A stretch of DNA of 64,000 nt from Streptomyces sp. NBC_00236. GTDB lineage: Bacteria > Actinomycetota > Actinomycetes > Streptomycetales > Streptomycetaceae. The notes under the pieces were generated by a model that did not search any database, was not told the DNA's origin, and was given only the letters and a program-made list of their open reading frames with translations. The DNA lies in the NCBI RefSeq assembly GCF_036195045.1, contig NZ_CP108100.1, positions 6,510,001 through 6,574,000 of the forward strand, given 5' to 3'. The translations under genes and the position numbers were made by a program. Positions 20,362-29,200 of this stretch are shown here, in pieces. The first letter of the stretch is position 1, and every line of letters begins with the position of its first letter.

Positions 20362-20370
20362 CCGCACCGC

Positions 20371-20409
20371 GATGCCCGGGTCCGGCCCCGGCGGCCGGAC
20401 CCGGGCATC
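20371..20409 (+). terminator. Terminator after kdpC
   Basis: A perfect 17-bp inverted repeat (20371-20387 with 20393-20409, loop CCGGC) lies ten bases after the kdpC stop. It would attenuate readthrough into kdpDE. Confidence 0.75.
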
Positions 20410-20513
20410 AGAAGGCCGTTTGACGGACCCGGGCATCAGAATGCCGTCGACACGGCACGTCGACGGACCCGGGCATCGGCACGAACGAGGTCGACCGGGC
20501 CGGGGCATCAGAA
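20396..20513. repeat. Short direct repeats CGGACCCGGGCATC in the kdpC-kdpD gap
   Basis: The right arm of the terminator is repeated at 20396, 20424 and 20464, with a degenerate copy near 20499. Two copies extend to CGGACCCGGGCATCAGAA. Each extra copy could pair with the terminator's left arm, offering alternative hairpins. Confidence 0.7.
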
Positions 20514-20648
20514 TTACGTCAAAACGGACCGCACCCGCAGTCCTCGCCCGATACGCCGGAAATCAACGGAGTAGTTTCGACAGTGGCTGCCGCATGGGCC
20601 GCCGCCGGTCTCGGTGAACAGAACCGGTTTCAGGAAGACAATGGGGCC

Positions 20649-23192
20649 ATGGCGCGCGGCAAACTTCGGATCTACCTGGGTGCGGCACCCGGCGTCGGCA
20701 AGACGTACGCGATGCTCTCCGAGGCGCACCGCCGGGTGGAGCGCGGCACCGACTGTGTCGTCGGCTTCGTCGAGCACCACGACCGCCCGCGCACCGAGGT
20801 CATGCTGCACGGCCTGGAACAGGTCCGGCGCCGCGAGATCGAGTACCGCTCCGCCCTCTTCACGGAGATGGACGTCGAGGCAGTCCTGGAGCGCGCCCCG
20901 GCCGTCGCCCTGGTGGACGAACTCGCGCACACCAATGTGCCGGGCTCCCGCAACGCCAAGCGCTGGCAGGACGTCGAGGAACTCCTCCAGGCCGGCATCG
21001 ACGTGGTGTCCACGGTCAACATCCAGCACCTGGAGTCACTCGGGGACGTCGTCGAGTCCATAACCGGCGTACGCCAGCGCGAGACCGTGCCCGACGAAGT
21101 GGTCCGCCGCGCCGACCAGCTCGAACTGGTCGACATGTCGCCCCAGGCCCTGCGCCGGCGGATGGCGCACGGCAACATCTACAAGCCGGACCGGATCGAC
21201 GCCTCGCTCTCCAACTACTTCCGCCCCGGCAACCTCACCGCGCTGCGCGAGCTGGCCCTGCTCTGGGTCGCCGACCGGGTCGACGAGTACCTTCAGCAGT
21301 ACCGCGGCGAGCACAACATCCGCACCACCTGGCAGGCCCGCGAACGCATCGTCGTCGGGCTCACCGGCGGTCCCGAGGGCCGCACCCTCATCCGCCGCGC
21401 GTCCCGGATGGCGGCCAAGGGCTCCGGCAGCGAGATCCTCGCCGTCTACATCGCCCGCAGCGACGGACTGACGTCGGCCTCGCCCAAGGAGCTGACCGTC
21501 CAGCGCACGCTCGTCGAGGACCTCGGCGGCACCTTCCACCACGTCATCGGCGACGACATACCCTCCGCGCTCCTCGAGTTCGCCCGGGGCGTCAACGCCA
21601 CCCAGATCGTCCTCGGCTCCAGCCGCCGCAAGGCCTGGCAGTACATCTACGGTCCCGGGGTCGGCGCCACCGTCGCCCGTGAGTCCGGCACCGACCTCGA
21701 CGTCCACATCGTCACCCACGACGAGGTCGCCAAGGGCCGCGGCCTCCCCATCGCCCGCGGCGCACGGCTCGGCCGGGCCCGCATCATCTGGGGCTGGCTC
21801 GTCGGCGTCGGCGGACCGGTGCTCCTCTCCCTGCTGCTCAAGGGCCTGGAGAACGGCCCCGGGCTCGCCAACGACGTCCTGCTCTTCCTCTTCCTGACCG
21901 TCGGCGCGGCCCTGCTCGGCGGGCTGCGCCCGGCCCTGGCGTCGGCCGCCGCGGGCTCGCTGCTGCTGAACTACTGGTTCACCCCGCCGACCCACACCCT
22001 GACCGTGCAGGACCCCGAGAACTTCGTCGCCATCGTGATCTTCTTCGCGGTGGCCGTCGCGGTGGCCTCCGTGGTGGACCTCGCGGCCCGCCGCACCCAT
22101 CAGGCCGCCAGGCTGCGCGCCGAGTCCGAGATCCTCTCGTTCCTGGCCGGCAGCGTGCTGCGCGGCGAGACGACCCTGGCCGCGCTCCTGGACCGGGTCC
22201 GCGAGACCTTCGGGATGGAGTCCGTCGCCCTGCTGGAGCGGCAGAGCGACGTCGACCCGTGGACGTGCGCCGGCAGCGTCGGCCCGGCGCCGGTCGCCCG
22301 GCCCGAGGACGCCGATGTGGACATGCCCGTCGGCGACCACATGGCCCTGGCCCTCTCCGGCCGGGTGCTGCCCGCCGAGGACCGCCGGGTGCTCGGCGCC
22401 TTCGCCGCGCAGGCCGCCGTCGTCCTGGACCGTCAGCGACTGGTCGGTGAGGCGGAGGAGGCCCGCAGGCTCGCCGAGGGCAACCGGATCAGGACCGCAC
22501 TGCTGGCCGCCGTCAGCCACGACCTGCGGACGCCCCTCGCAGCCATCAAGGCCGCCGTCAGCTCCCTGCGCTCCGACGACGTCGCCTGGTCCGACGACGA
22601 CGAGGCCGAACTCCTCGAAGGCATCGAGAACGGCGCCGACCGCCTCGACCACCTCGTCGGCAACCTCCTCGACATGTCCCGTCTGCAGACCGGCACCGTC
22701 ACCCCGCTGATCCGCGAGATCGACCTCGACGAGGTCGTGCCGATGGCCCTCGGCGGCGTCCCCGAGGACAGCGTCGAGCTGGACATCCCCGAGACGCTGC
22801 CCATGGTCGCCGTCGACCCGGGACTGCTGGAGCGGGCCGTCGCCAACATCGTCGAGAACGCCGTCAAGTACAGCCCCGACGGAGAACGCGTCACCGTGGC
22901 CGCCAGCGCGCTGGGCGCGAGGGTCGAGCTACGGGTGGCCGACGGCGGCCGGGGAGTCCCCGACGAGGCCAAGGAACGCATCTTCGAGCCCTTCCAGCGC
23001 TACGGCGACGCCCCGCGTGGCGCGGGAGTGGGCCTGGGCCTGGCGGTGGCCCGCGGCTTCGTCGAGTCCATGGGCGGCACGCTGGACGCCGAGGACACCC
23101 CCGGCGGAGGCCTCACCATGGTGCTGACCCTCCAGGCGGCCTCGGGATACGTTCCGGTCAGCCCCGACCTGCCCGCACGGGTCACCTCATGA
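20649..23192 (+). CDS. kdpD: KdpD sensor histidine kinase
   Basis: Sensor of K+ limitation, 847 residues. Domains in order: N-terminal KdpD domain with Walker A GAAPGVGKT (residues 11-19), USP-like domain, DUF4118 with four helices near 385-480, GAF-like region, HisKA with H624 in VSHDLRTPLAAIK, and HATPase ending GVGLGLAVARGF. In other bacteria the USP region binds c-di-AMP; whether this one does is not visible. ATG 20649 fits the family start; an upstream GTG (20583) would add 22 unalignable residues. Confidence 0.93.
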   Translation: MARGKLRIYLGAAPGVGKTYAMLSEAHRRVERGTDCVVGFVEHHDRPRTEVMLHGLEQVRRREIEYRSALFTEMDVEAVLERAPAVALVDELAHTNVPGSRNAKRWQDVEELLQAGIDVVSTVNIQHLESLGDVVESITGVRQRETVPDEVVRRADQLELVDMSPQALRRRMAHGNIYKPDRIDASLSNYFRPGNLTALRELALLWVADRVDEYLQQYRGEHNIRTTWQARERIVVGLTGGPEGRTLIRRASRMAAKGSGSEILAVYIARSDGLTSASPKELTVQRTLVEDLGGTFHHVIGDDIPSALLEFARGVNATQIVLGSSRRKAWQYIYGPGVGATVARESGTDLDVHIVTHDEVAKGRGLPIARGARLGRARIIWGWLVGVGGPVLLSLLLKGLENGPGLANDVLLFLFLTVGAALLGGLRPALASAAAGSLLLNYWFTPPTHTLTVQDPENFVAIVIFFAVAVAVASVVDLAARRTHQAARLRAESEILSFLAGSVLRGETTLAALLDRVRETFGMESVALLERQSDVDPWTCAGSVGPAPVARPEDADVDMPVGDHMALALSGRVLPAEDRRVLGAFAAQAAVVLDRQRLVGEAEEARRLAEGNRIRTALLAAVSHDLRTPLAAIKAAVSSLRSDDVAWSDDDEAELLEGIENGADRLDHLVGNLLDMSRLQTGTVTPLIREIDLDEVVPMALGGVPEDSVELDIPETLPMVAVDPGLLERAVANIVENAVKYSPDGERVTVAASALGARVELRVADGGRGVPDEAKERIFEPFQRYGDAPRGAGVGLGLAVARGFVESMGGTLDAEDTPGGGLTMVLTLQAASGYVPVSPDLPARVTS

Positions 23193-23269
23193 TCCGGGAA
23201 GACCTTCCCGGCCCGCCCACCGCTCAGACGTACAGCAGATCAGACGTACAGCAGAAAGGCAGGACCGCG

Positions 23270-23962
23270 ATGACCCGGGTGCTTGTGGTCGACGACGAGC
23301 CGCAGATCGTACGCGCCCTCGTGATCAACCTGAAGGCGCGCAAGTACGAGGTGGACGCCGCGCCCGACGGGGCCACCGCGCTCCAGCTGGCCGCCGCGCG
23401 CCACCCCGACGTCGTCGTCCTCGACCTCGGACTGCCCGACATGGACGGTGTCGAGGTGATCAGGGGCCTGCGGGGCTGGACCCGGGTGCCGATCCTGGTG
23501 CTCTCGGCCCGGCACACCTCTGACGAGAAGGTCGAGGCACTGGACGCGGGGGCCGACGACTACGTCACCAAGCCGTTCGGCATGGACGAGCTGCTGGCCC
23601 GGCTGCGCGCCTCGGTGCGCCGTGCCGAGCCCGTCGGCCAGGACGGCGGCGACGAGGTCGTGCTCGTGGAGACCGAGGGCTTCACCGTGGACCTCGCCGC
23701 CAAGAAGGTCCACCGCGAGGGGCGAGACGTGCGGCTCACTCCCACCGAGTGGCACCTGCTGGAGGTCCTGGTCCGCAACAGCGGCCGGCTGGTCAGTCAG
23801 AAGCAGCTGCTCCAGGAGGTCTGGGGGCCCTCGTACGGCACCGAGACCAACTATCTGCGGGTCTACATGGCCCAGCTGAGGCGCAAGCTGGAGACCGACC
23901 CCTCGCACCCCCGCCACTTCGTCACCGAACCCGGGATGGGCTACCGCTTCGAGCGTGCCTGA
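23270..23962 (+). CDS. kdpE: KdpE response regulator
   Basis: OmpR/PhoB-family activator of kdpFABC. The 230-residue protein has a receiver domain (D52 in VVVLDLGLPDMDG, KPFG) and a winged-helix output domain ending in EPGMGYRFERA. ATG 23270 follows AAAGGCAGGA. The 77-base gap from kdpD contains a 16-bp tandem duplication (23224-23239 and 23240-23255). Confidence 0.94.
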   Translation: MTRVLVVDDEPQIVRALVINLKARKYEVDAAPDGATALQLAAARHPDVVVLDLGLPDMDGVEVIRGLRGWTRVPILVLSARHTSDEKVEALDAGADDYVTKPFGMDELLARLRASVRRAEPVGQDGGDEVVLVETEGFTVDLAAKKVHREGRDVRLTPTEWHLLEVLVRNSGRLVSQKQLLQEVWGPSYGTETNYLRVYMAQLRRKLETDPSHPRHFVTEPGMGYRFERA

Positions 23963-24048
23963 GGACCCGCGACCGGGGTGCCGCGTCACCTGTTCGAGTG
24001 AGACGGCGGCCACCCTCCAGGACCTCCGGAGACCGGTACCCTTCGGGT

Positions 24049-24465
24049 ATGAGTGCCGTACCTCGATTCGAGAAGTCCCAGAAGGCCGAGCGGCCGTCCG
24101 GGCGCTTCCGGCGCATGCTCGACCGGCTCTCCAGCTCCCAGGAGGACCTGGAGTGCGAGGAGCTGGAGGAGGACTCGCAGGCATCGGGGTGCACCCGGAT
24201 CTCCGAGTGCACCGACCGCCAGATCGTGAAGGTCACTGGTACCTTGCGGACGGTCACCCTGCGACCGCGTGCCGGAGTGCCCGCCCTGGAGGCGGAGCTC
24301 TTCGACGGCACCGCGCCGCTCGACGTGGTCTGGCTCGGCCGCCGCTCCATCGTGGGCATAGAGCCGGGCCGCAAGCTCATCGCCTCCGGCCGCATCGCCA
24401 TGAGCCACGGGCGCCGGGTGCTGTTCAACCCCAAATACGAACTCCGACCGCTCGGCAAGGAGTAG
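24049..24465 (+). CDS. OB-fold nucleic-acid-binding domain protein
   Basis: A 138-residue protein with an OB-fold (tRNA-anti-codon type) domain: IVKVTGTLRTVTLRPRAGVP, EAELFDGTAPLDVVWLGR, then GRKLIASGRIAMSHGRR. Such proteins are conserved next to DUF3159 genes in actinobacteria; function unknown. The N-terminal 50 residues are charged and contain cysteines. The ATG follows GGTACCCTTCGGGT with no clear ribosome site, so a leaderless start is possible. Confidence 0.75.
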   Translation: MSAVPRFEKSQKAERPSGRFRRMLDRLSSSQEDLECEELEEDSQASGCTRISECTDRQIVKVTGTLRTVTLRPRAGVPALEAELFDGTAPLDVVWLGRRSIVGIEPGRKLIASGRIAMSHGRRVLFNPKYELRPLGKE

Positions 24466-24468
24466 CCG

Positions 24469-25224
24469 GTGACGTCTCTCGACAAGCCGACGTCCGACAC
24501 GGACCGCACCACAGACCAGCAGGAGGCCGACGCGAAGGCGGTCACCGAGGCCGCCCTCTTCGAGGCCTTCGGCGGCATCCGGGGCATGGTGGAGACGGTC
24601 CTGCCCGGACTGCTCTTCGTCACGATCTTCACCATCGACAAGAACCTCACGAACTCGGCCATCGCGGCCGTCGCGGTGTCGCTGGTGCTCGTGGCCGTCC
24701 GGCTGATCCGCAGGGACACCGTCAAGCACGCCTTCAGCGGTGTCTTCGGTGTGGCCTTCGGCGTCGTCTTCGCGAAGATGACCGGCAACGCCAAGGACTT
24801 CTACCTCCCGGGCATGATCTACACGCTTGGACTGGCCGTCGCCTACCTGGTCAGCACGCTCGCGGGTCTCCCGCTGATCGGACTGATCCTGGGCCCGGTG
24901 TTCAAGGAGAACCTCTCCTGGCGCACCCGGAACCCCGGCCGGAAGAAGGCCTACGCCAAGGCCAGCTACGCCTGGGGACTGATCCTGCTCGCCAAGTGCG
25001 CGATCCTCTTCCCGCTGTACTGGTGGGCCGACACCACCCAGTTCGGCTGGGTCCTGATCGCCCTGAAGATCCCGCCGTTCCTGCTGGCGGTCTACCTCAC
25101 CTGGGTCTTCCTCGCCAAGGCGCCGCCGCCCATCGACGTCTTCGCCGAGATGGAGGCCGAGGAGCAGGCCGAGAAGGCCCGCAAGGCGGCCGCCGCGGAA
25201 GCGGCACGCGGCCAGGAATTCTGA
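24469..25224 (+). CDS. DUF3159 membrane protein
   Basis: A 251-residue integral membrane protein with about six helices (GLLFVTIFTIDKNLTNSAIA; VSLVLVAVRLI; GMIYTLGLAVAYLVSTLAGL). It matches DUF3159; role unknown. The GTG start is three bases after the OB-fold gene stop, so the pair is coupled. The C-terminal tail is Glu/Lys/Ala-rich and probably cytoplasmic. Confidence 0.85.
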   Translation: MTSLDKPTSDTDRTTDQQEADAKAVTEAALFEAFGGIRGMVETVLPGLLFVTIFTIDKNLTNSAIAAVAVSLVLVAVRLIRRDTVKHAFSGVFGVAFGVVFAKMTGNAKDFYLPGMIYTLGLAVAYLVSTLAGLPLIGLILGPVFKENLSWRTRNPGRKKAYAKASYAWGLILLAKCAILFPLYWWADTTQFGWVLIALKIPPFLLAVYLTWVFLAKAPPPIDVFAEMEAEEQAEKARKAAAAEAARGQEF

Positions 25225-25235
25225 CGCTGAGCAAA

Positions 25236-25280
25236 GAAGAGGGGCCCGTTACCGCCACCGGCGGTAACGGGCCCCTCTTC
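25236..25280. terminator. Bidirectional terminator, perfect 21-bp stem
   Basis: Arms 25236-25256 and 25260-25280 pair fully around ACC. GAAGAGGGGCCCG at one end gives CTCTTC on the other. It separates convergent DUF3159 and trkA genes. Confidence 0.85.
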
Positions 25281-25287
25281 TCGTGTC

Positions 25288-25965
25288 TCAGCTCTCCGGG
25301 TCGCCCTGGCGCACCGACAGCAGGTCCTCCAGCTGCTCCTCGCGTGCCTGGGCGGCGACGAACAGCAGCTCGTCCCCGGCCTCCAGGGTCTCCTCCGTGC
25401 TCGGCGTCAGCACGCGCTGCCCGCGGATGATCGTGACCAGCGAGGTGTCCTCCGGCCAGGCGACCGCCCCGACCTGCGTGCCCGCCAGCGCCGACTCCGG
25501 CGGCAGCGTCAGCTCGACCAGGTTCGCGTCACCGTGGCTGAAGCGCAGTAGCCGGACGAGATCGCCGACACTCACCGCCTCCTCGACCAGGGCCGACATC
25601 AGACGCGGCGTGGAGACCGCCACGTCGACGCCCCAGGACTCGTTGAACAGCCACTCGTTCTTCGGGTTGTTCACCCGGGCGACGACGCGCGGCACGCCGT
25701 ACTCCGTCTTGGCGAGCAGCGAGACGACCAGGTTCACCTTGTCGTCACCCGTCGCCGCGATCACGACGTTGCACCGCTGCAGCGCCGCCTCGTCCAGCGA
25801 GGTGATCTCGCAGGCGTCCGCCAGCAGCCACTCGGCCATCGGCACCCGCTCCACCGAGATGGCGGTCGGCGCCTTGTCGACGAGCAGCACCTCGTGCCCG
25901 TTCTCCAGCAGCTCGGCCGCGATGGAACGTCCCACCGCGCCGGCCCCGGCAATCGCGACACGCAT
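25288..25965 (-). CDS. TrkA-type K+ channel/transporter regulatory protein (second of pair)
   Basis: A 225-residue cytosolic RCK protein. It has an N-terminal Rossmann domain with GAGAVGRSIAAELL (NAD(H)/nucleotide site) and a C-terminal RCK_C domain (ELTLPPESALAGTQVGAV). It would gate a K+ transporter according to nucleotide, or possibly c-di-AMP through RCK_C. Its ATG overlaps the upstream trkA stop by one base (TGATG), so two different TrkA subunits are made from one message. Confidence 0.88.
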   Translation of the reverse strand: MRVAIAGAGAVGRSIAAELLENGHEVLLVDKAPTAISVERVPMAEWLLADACEITSLDEAALQRCNVVIAATGDDKVNLVVSLLAKTEYGVPRVVARVNNPKNEWLFNESWGVDVAVSTPRLMSALVEEAVSVGDLVRLLRFSHGDANLVELTLPPESALAGTQVGAVAWPEDTSLVTIIRGQRVLTPSTEETLEAGDELLFVAAQAREEQLEDLLSVRQGDPES

Positions 25966-26633
25966 CAGTGACCGCCCTCCTCGGGGCCCTCGGCGAAGGC
26001 CGCCTCGACCTTCGCGATCTCGTCCGTACGCATCATCACGTGGACGAGGTCGCCCTCCTGCAGCACCGTCTGCGACGACGGCAGTATGGCTTCGCCCAAC
26101 CGGGTGAGGAAGGCCACGCGCACGCCCGTCTCCTCCTGGAGGGTGCTGATCTTGTGGCCGATCCAGGACGGAGTGGTGTGCACCTCGGCGAGCTGCACAC
26201 CGCCGCTCGGATCCCGCCACAGCGGCTCCGCGCCCGAAGGCAGCAGCCGGCGCAGCATCTGGTCCGCGGTCCAGCGCACGGTGGCGACCGTGGGAATGCC
26301 GAGGCGCTGGTACACCTCGGCACGCCGGGGGTCGTAGATCCGGGCCGCGACGTTCTCGATGCCGAACATCTCGCGCGCCACGCGGGCCGCGATGATGTTG
26401 GAGTTGTCGCCGCTGCTCACCGCGGCGAACGCGCCGGCTTCCTCGATCCCCGCCTCGCGGAGGGTGTCCTGGTCGAACCCGACCCCCGTGACGCGACGGC
26501 CGCCGAAGCCGGAGCCGAGGCGCCGGAACGCCGTGGGGTCCTGGTCGATGACGGCGACCGTGTGCCCCTGCTGCTCCAGGGTCTGCGCGAGAGCGGCTCC
26601 CACTCGCCCGCAGCCCATGATGACGATGTGCAC
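25965..26633 (-). CDS. TrkA-type K+ regulatory protein (first of pair)
   Basis: A 222-residue RCK protein with HIVIMGCGRVGAALAQTLE as nucleotide-binding loop and an RCK_C domain (GHKISTLQEETGVRVAFLTR). It resembles the CeoB/TrkA pair of mycobacteria, where two TrkA-like proteins act together. It is divergent from the KimA-like permease, which is a plausible partner (inference). Confidence 0.88.
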   Translation of the reverse strand: MHIVIMGCGRVGAALAQTLEQQGHTVAVIDQDPTAFRRLGSGFGGRRVTGVGFDQDTLREAGIEEAGAFAAVSSGDNSNIIAARVAREMFGIENVAARIYDPRRAEVYQRLGIPTVATVRWTADQMLRRLLPSGAEPLWRDPSGGVQLAEVHTTPSWIGHKISTLQEETGVRVAFLTRLGEAILPSSQTVLQEGDLVHVMMRTDEIAKVEAAFAEGPEEGGH

Positions 26634-27045
26634 CTTGCGCCTACCTCGCAGTCCTGGTCGTCCGGCTGACCTGCGAAAACACCCTGCTCACACTCATTCC
26701 TCGGCTGGCCGGGCAAACAATGGGGCAACGGTTCGTCCCGTTGCCCAGGATTGAGCTTAAGCGGCGGCGGGTGCGTTGCCTCATTCGAGTGTGCTCATCC
26801 CGGGGGCACTGTGGCAAAGCCGACGTTCCCCGAAGTGTTCGGACGGACTTCCGACGCGCGTTCGGGAGATGTTCGAGGGGGGCGGTCGAAAGTGCTTCGA
26901 ATGCGCTCCGAGAGGGCTTTCGAGTGGGCGCGGTGCAAGGATTCCGTTAAGGATTCCGCGGCCATTCCGTCCGAGTGCAGGAGATTGCGGGGCCACGGGG
27001 GTGGTGCGTGGGTCGCTCCCATACGGAACCCTTACGATCCTCAGC
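26634..27045. promoter_or_regulatory. Divergent trkA / permease regulatory region with a hairpin
   Basis: No gene is seen in 412 bases. GGGCAACGG (26723-26731) and CCGTTGCCC (26738-26746) form a 9-bp stem with a 6-base loop, about 100 bp upstream of trkA. The part nearer the permease is rich in TTCGGA/TTCCG words and contains AAGGATTCCG twice. I looked for the ydaO/c-di-AMP riboswitch pattern and did not find it. Confidence 0.4.
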
Positions 27046-29094
27046 GTGTCCAAACTGACCGACGTGCCCAAACGGATCCTGATCGGACGGGCCCTGCGCA
27101 GCGACAAGCTGGGGGAGACGCTCCTCCCCAAGCGCATCGCCCTTCCCGTCTTCGCATCCGACCCGCTGTCCTCGGTGGCGTACGCACCCGGAGAAGTCCT
27201 CCTGGTGCTCTCCATCGCGGGCGTGTCGGCGTACCACTTCAGCCCGTGGATCGCGGTCGCCGTCGTGGTCCTGATGTTCACCGTCGTCGCCTCCTACCGG
27301 CAGAACGTGCACGCGTACCCGAGTGGTGGCGGCGACTACGAGGTCGCCAACACCAACCTCGGCCCGAAGGCCGGACTGACCGTGGCCAGCGCCCTGCTGG
27401 TCGACTACGTCCTGACCGTCGCCGTGTCCATCTCCTCCGGGGTGGAGAACCTCGGCTCCGCGATCCCGTTCGTCGTCGAGCACAAGACGACGTGCGCCAT
27501 CGCCGCCATCGTGCTGCTGACCGTGATGAACCTGCGCGGCGTCAAGGAGTCCGGCAAACTCTTCGCCATCCCCACCTACCTCTTCGTGGCCGGCGTCTTC
27601 ATCATGATCGCGTGGGGTGCCTTCCGCGGACTGGTCCTCGGCGACACCATGCACGCCCCGACCTCCGACTACACGATCAAGGCCGAGCACGGGGGCCTGG
27701 CGGGCTTCGCCCTGGTCTTCCTGCTCCTGCGGGCGTTCTCCTCCGGCTGTGCGGCCCTCACCGGTGTCGAGGCCATCAGTAACGGCGTCCCCGCCTTCCG
27801 GAAGCCCAAGAGCAAGAACGCCGCCACCACCCTCGCGATGATGGGCCTGCTGGCCGTCACCATGTTCTGCGGCATCATCGGGCTGGCCATGGCCACCGAC
27901 GTGAAGATGGCCGAGAACCCGGCGAAGGACCTGATCAACAACGGCACCCCGGTCGGCTCGTCCTTCGTCCAGGACCCGGTGATCTCCCAGGTCGCGGCCG
28001 CGGTCTTCGGCGACGGCACGTTCTTCTTCGTCATCCTCGCCGCGGCCACCGCCCTCGTCCTCTTCCTGGCCGCCAACACCGCGTACAACGGCTTCCCGCT
28101 GCTCGGCTCGATCCTGGCCCAGGACCGCTACCTGCCCCGCCAGCTGCACACCCGCGGTGACCGGCTCGCCTTCTCCAACGGCATCGTGCTGCTGGCCGGC
28201 GCGGCGATCCTGCTGGTCTGGATCTACGGGGCCGACTCGACCCGGCTGATCCAGCTCTACATCGTCGGCGTGTTCGTCTCCTTCACCCTCAGCCAGACCG
28301 GCATGGTCCGGCACTGGAACCGGCACCTGCGCACCGAGAAGGACCCGCTCAAGCGGCGTCACATGATCCGCTCCCGCGCGATCAACACCTTCGGGGCCTT
28401 CTTCACCGGCCTGGTGCTCGTGGTCGTCCTCGCCACCAAGTTCACCCACGGCGCCTGGGTCGCGCTGCTCGGCATGGTGATCTTCTACGGCACGATGACC
28501 GCGATCCGTAAGCACTACGACCGGGTCGCCGCGGAGATCGCCGCCGACGAGACGCCGTCCGACGAGACCGTCCGCCCCTCCCGGGTCCACTCGATCGTCC
28601 TGGTCTCCAAGCTGCACCGCCCGACCCTGCGCGCCCTCGCGTACGCGAAGCTGATCCGCACGGACCACCTGGAGGCGCTCTCCATCAGCGTCGACCCGGC
28701 CGAGACGAAGGCGCTCAAGGAGGACTGGGAGCGGCGCGGCATCAACGTCCCGCTGAAGATCCTCGACTCGCCGTACCGCGAGGTGACCCGCCCGGTCATC
28801 GAGTACGTCAAGGGCCTGCGCCGGGAGAGCCCGCGCGACGTCGTGAGCGTCTACATCCCGGAGTACGTCGTCGGCCACTGGTACGAGCACCTGCTCCACA
28901 ACCAGAGCGCCCTCAGGCTCAAGGGCCGGCTGCTCTTCACCCCGGGTGTGATGGTCACCTCCGTCCCGTACCAGCTGGAGTCCTCCGAAGCGGCCAAGAA
29001 GCGGGCCCGCAAGCGCGCGGACTGGAACGCCCCCGGCTCGGTGCGGCGCGGCCCCGTGGAGCGCAGGCACAAGGATCCGACGAACAAGAGCTGA
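27046..29094 (+). CDS. APC-superfamily permease, KimA-like potassium importer
   Basis: A 682-residue permease. It opens with a short cytoplasmic segment, then FASDPLSSVAYAPGEVLL, the signature region shared with KimA (YdaO) and related APC proteins. About twelve helices follow, and there is a C-terminal cytosolic domain of about 180 residues (SIVLVSKLHRPTLRALAYA) like the dimerising domain of KimA. KimA imports K+ with protons and is inhibited by c-di-AMP; here K+ is inferred from family and the adjacent TrkA and Kdp genes. It could still be an amino-acid permease. GTG start at 27046. Confidence 0.78.
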   Translation: MSKLTDVPKRILIGRALRSDKLGETLLPKRIALPVFASDPLSSVAYAPGEVLLVLSIAGVSAYHFSPWIAVAVVVLMFTVVASYRQNVHAYPSGGGDYEVANTNLGPKAGLTVASALLVDYVLTVAVSISSGVENLGSAIPFVVEHKTTCAIAAIVLLTVMNLRGVKESGKLFAIPTYLFVAGVFIMIAWGAFRGLVLGDTMHAPTSDYTIKAEHGGLAGFALVFLLLRAFSSGCAALTGVEAISNGVPAFRKPKSKNAATTLAMMGLLAVTMFCGIIGLAMATDVKMAENPAKDLINNGTPVGSSFVQDPVISQVAAAVFGDGTFFFVILAAATALVLFLAANTAYNGFPLLGSILAQDRYLPRQLHTRGDRLAFSNGIVLLAGAAILLVWIYGADSTRLIQLYIVGVFVSFTLSQTGMVRHWNRHLRTEKDPLKRRHMIRSRAINTFGAFFTGLVLVVVLATKFTHGAWVALLGMVIFYGTMTAIRKHYDRVAAEIAADETPSDETVRPSRVHSIVLVSKLHRPTLRALAYAKLIRTDHLEALSISVDPAETKALKEDWERRGINVPLKILDSPYREVTRPVIEYVKGLRRESPRDVVSVYIPEYVVGHWYEHLLHNQSALRLKGRLLFTPGVMVTSVPYQLESSEAAKKRARKRADWNAPGSVRRGPVERRHKDPTNKS

Positions 29095-29200
29095 CGCTCC
29101 GTAGCGGCACCTGGTAAGCGGCCGGACGGCACCCACGTAGACTCGTAGGTTGTTGTCCGGCCGTTCGCCGTCCTCCCTTGATCTCTGGAGCCCTCCCCTC

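Noticed and set aside
26634..27045. c-di-AMP (ydaO-type) riboswitch before the KimA-like gene
   Set aside because: Searched for by eye because kimA carries one in Bacillus, but the conserved core elements are not present.
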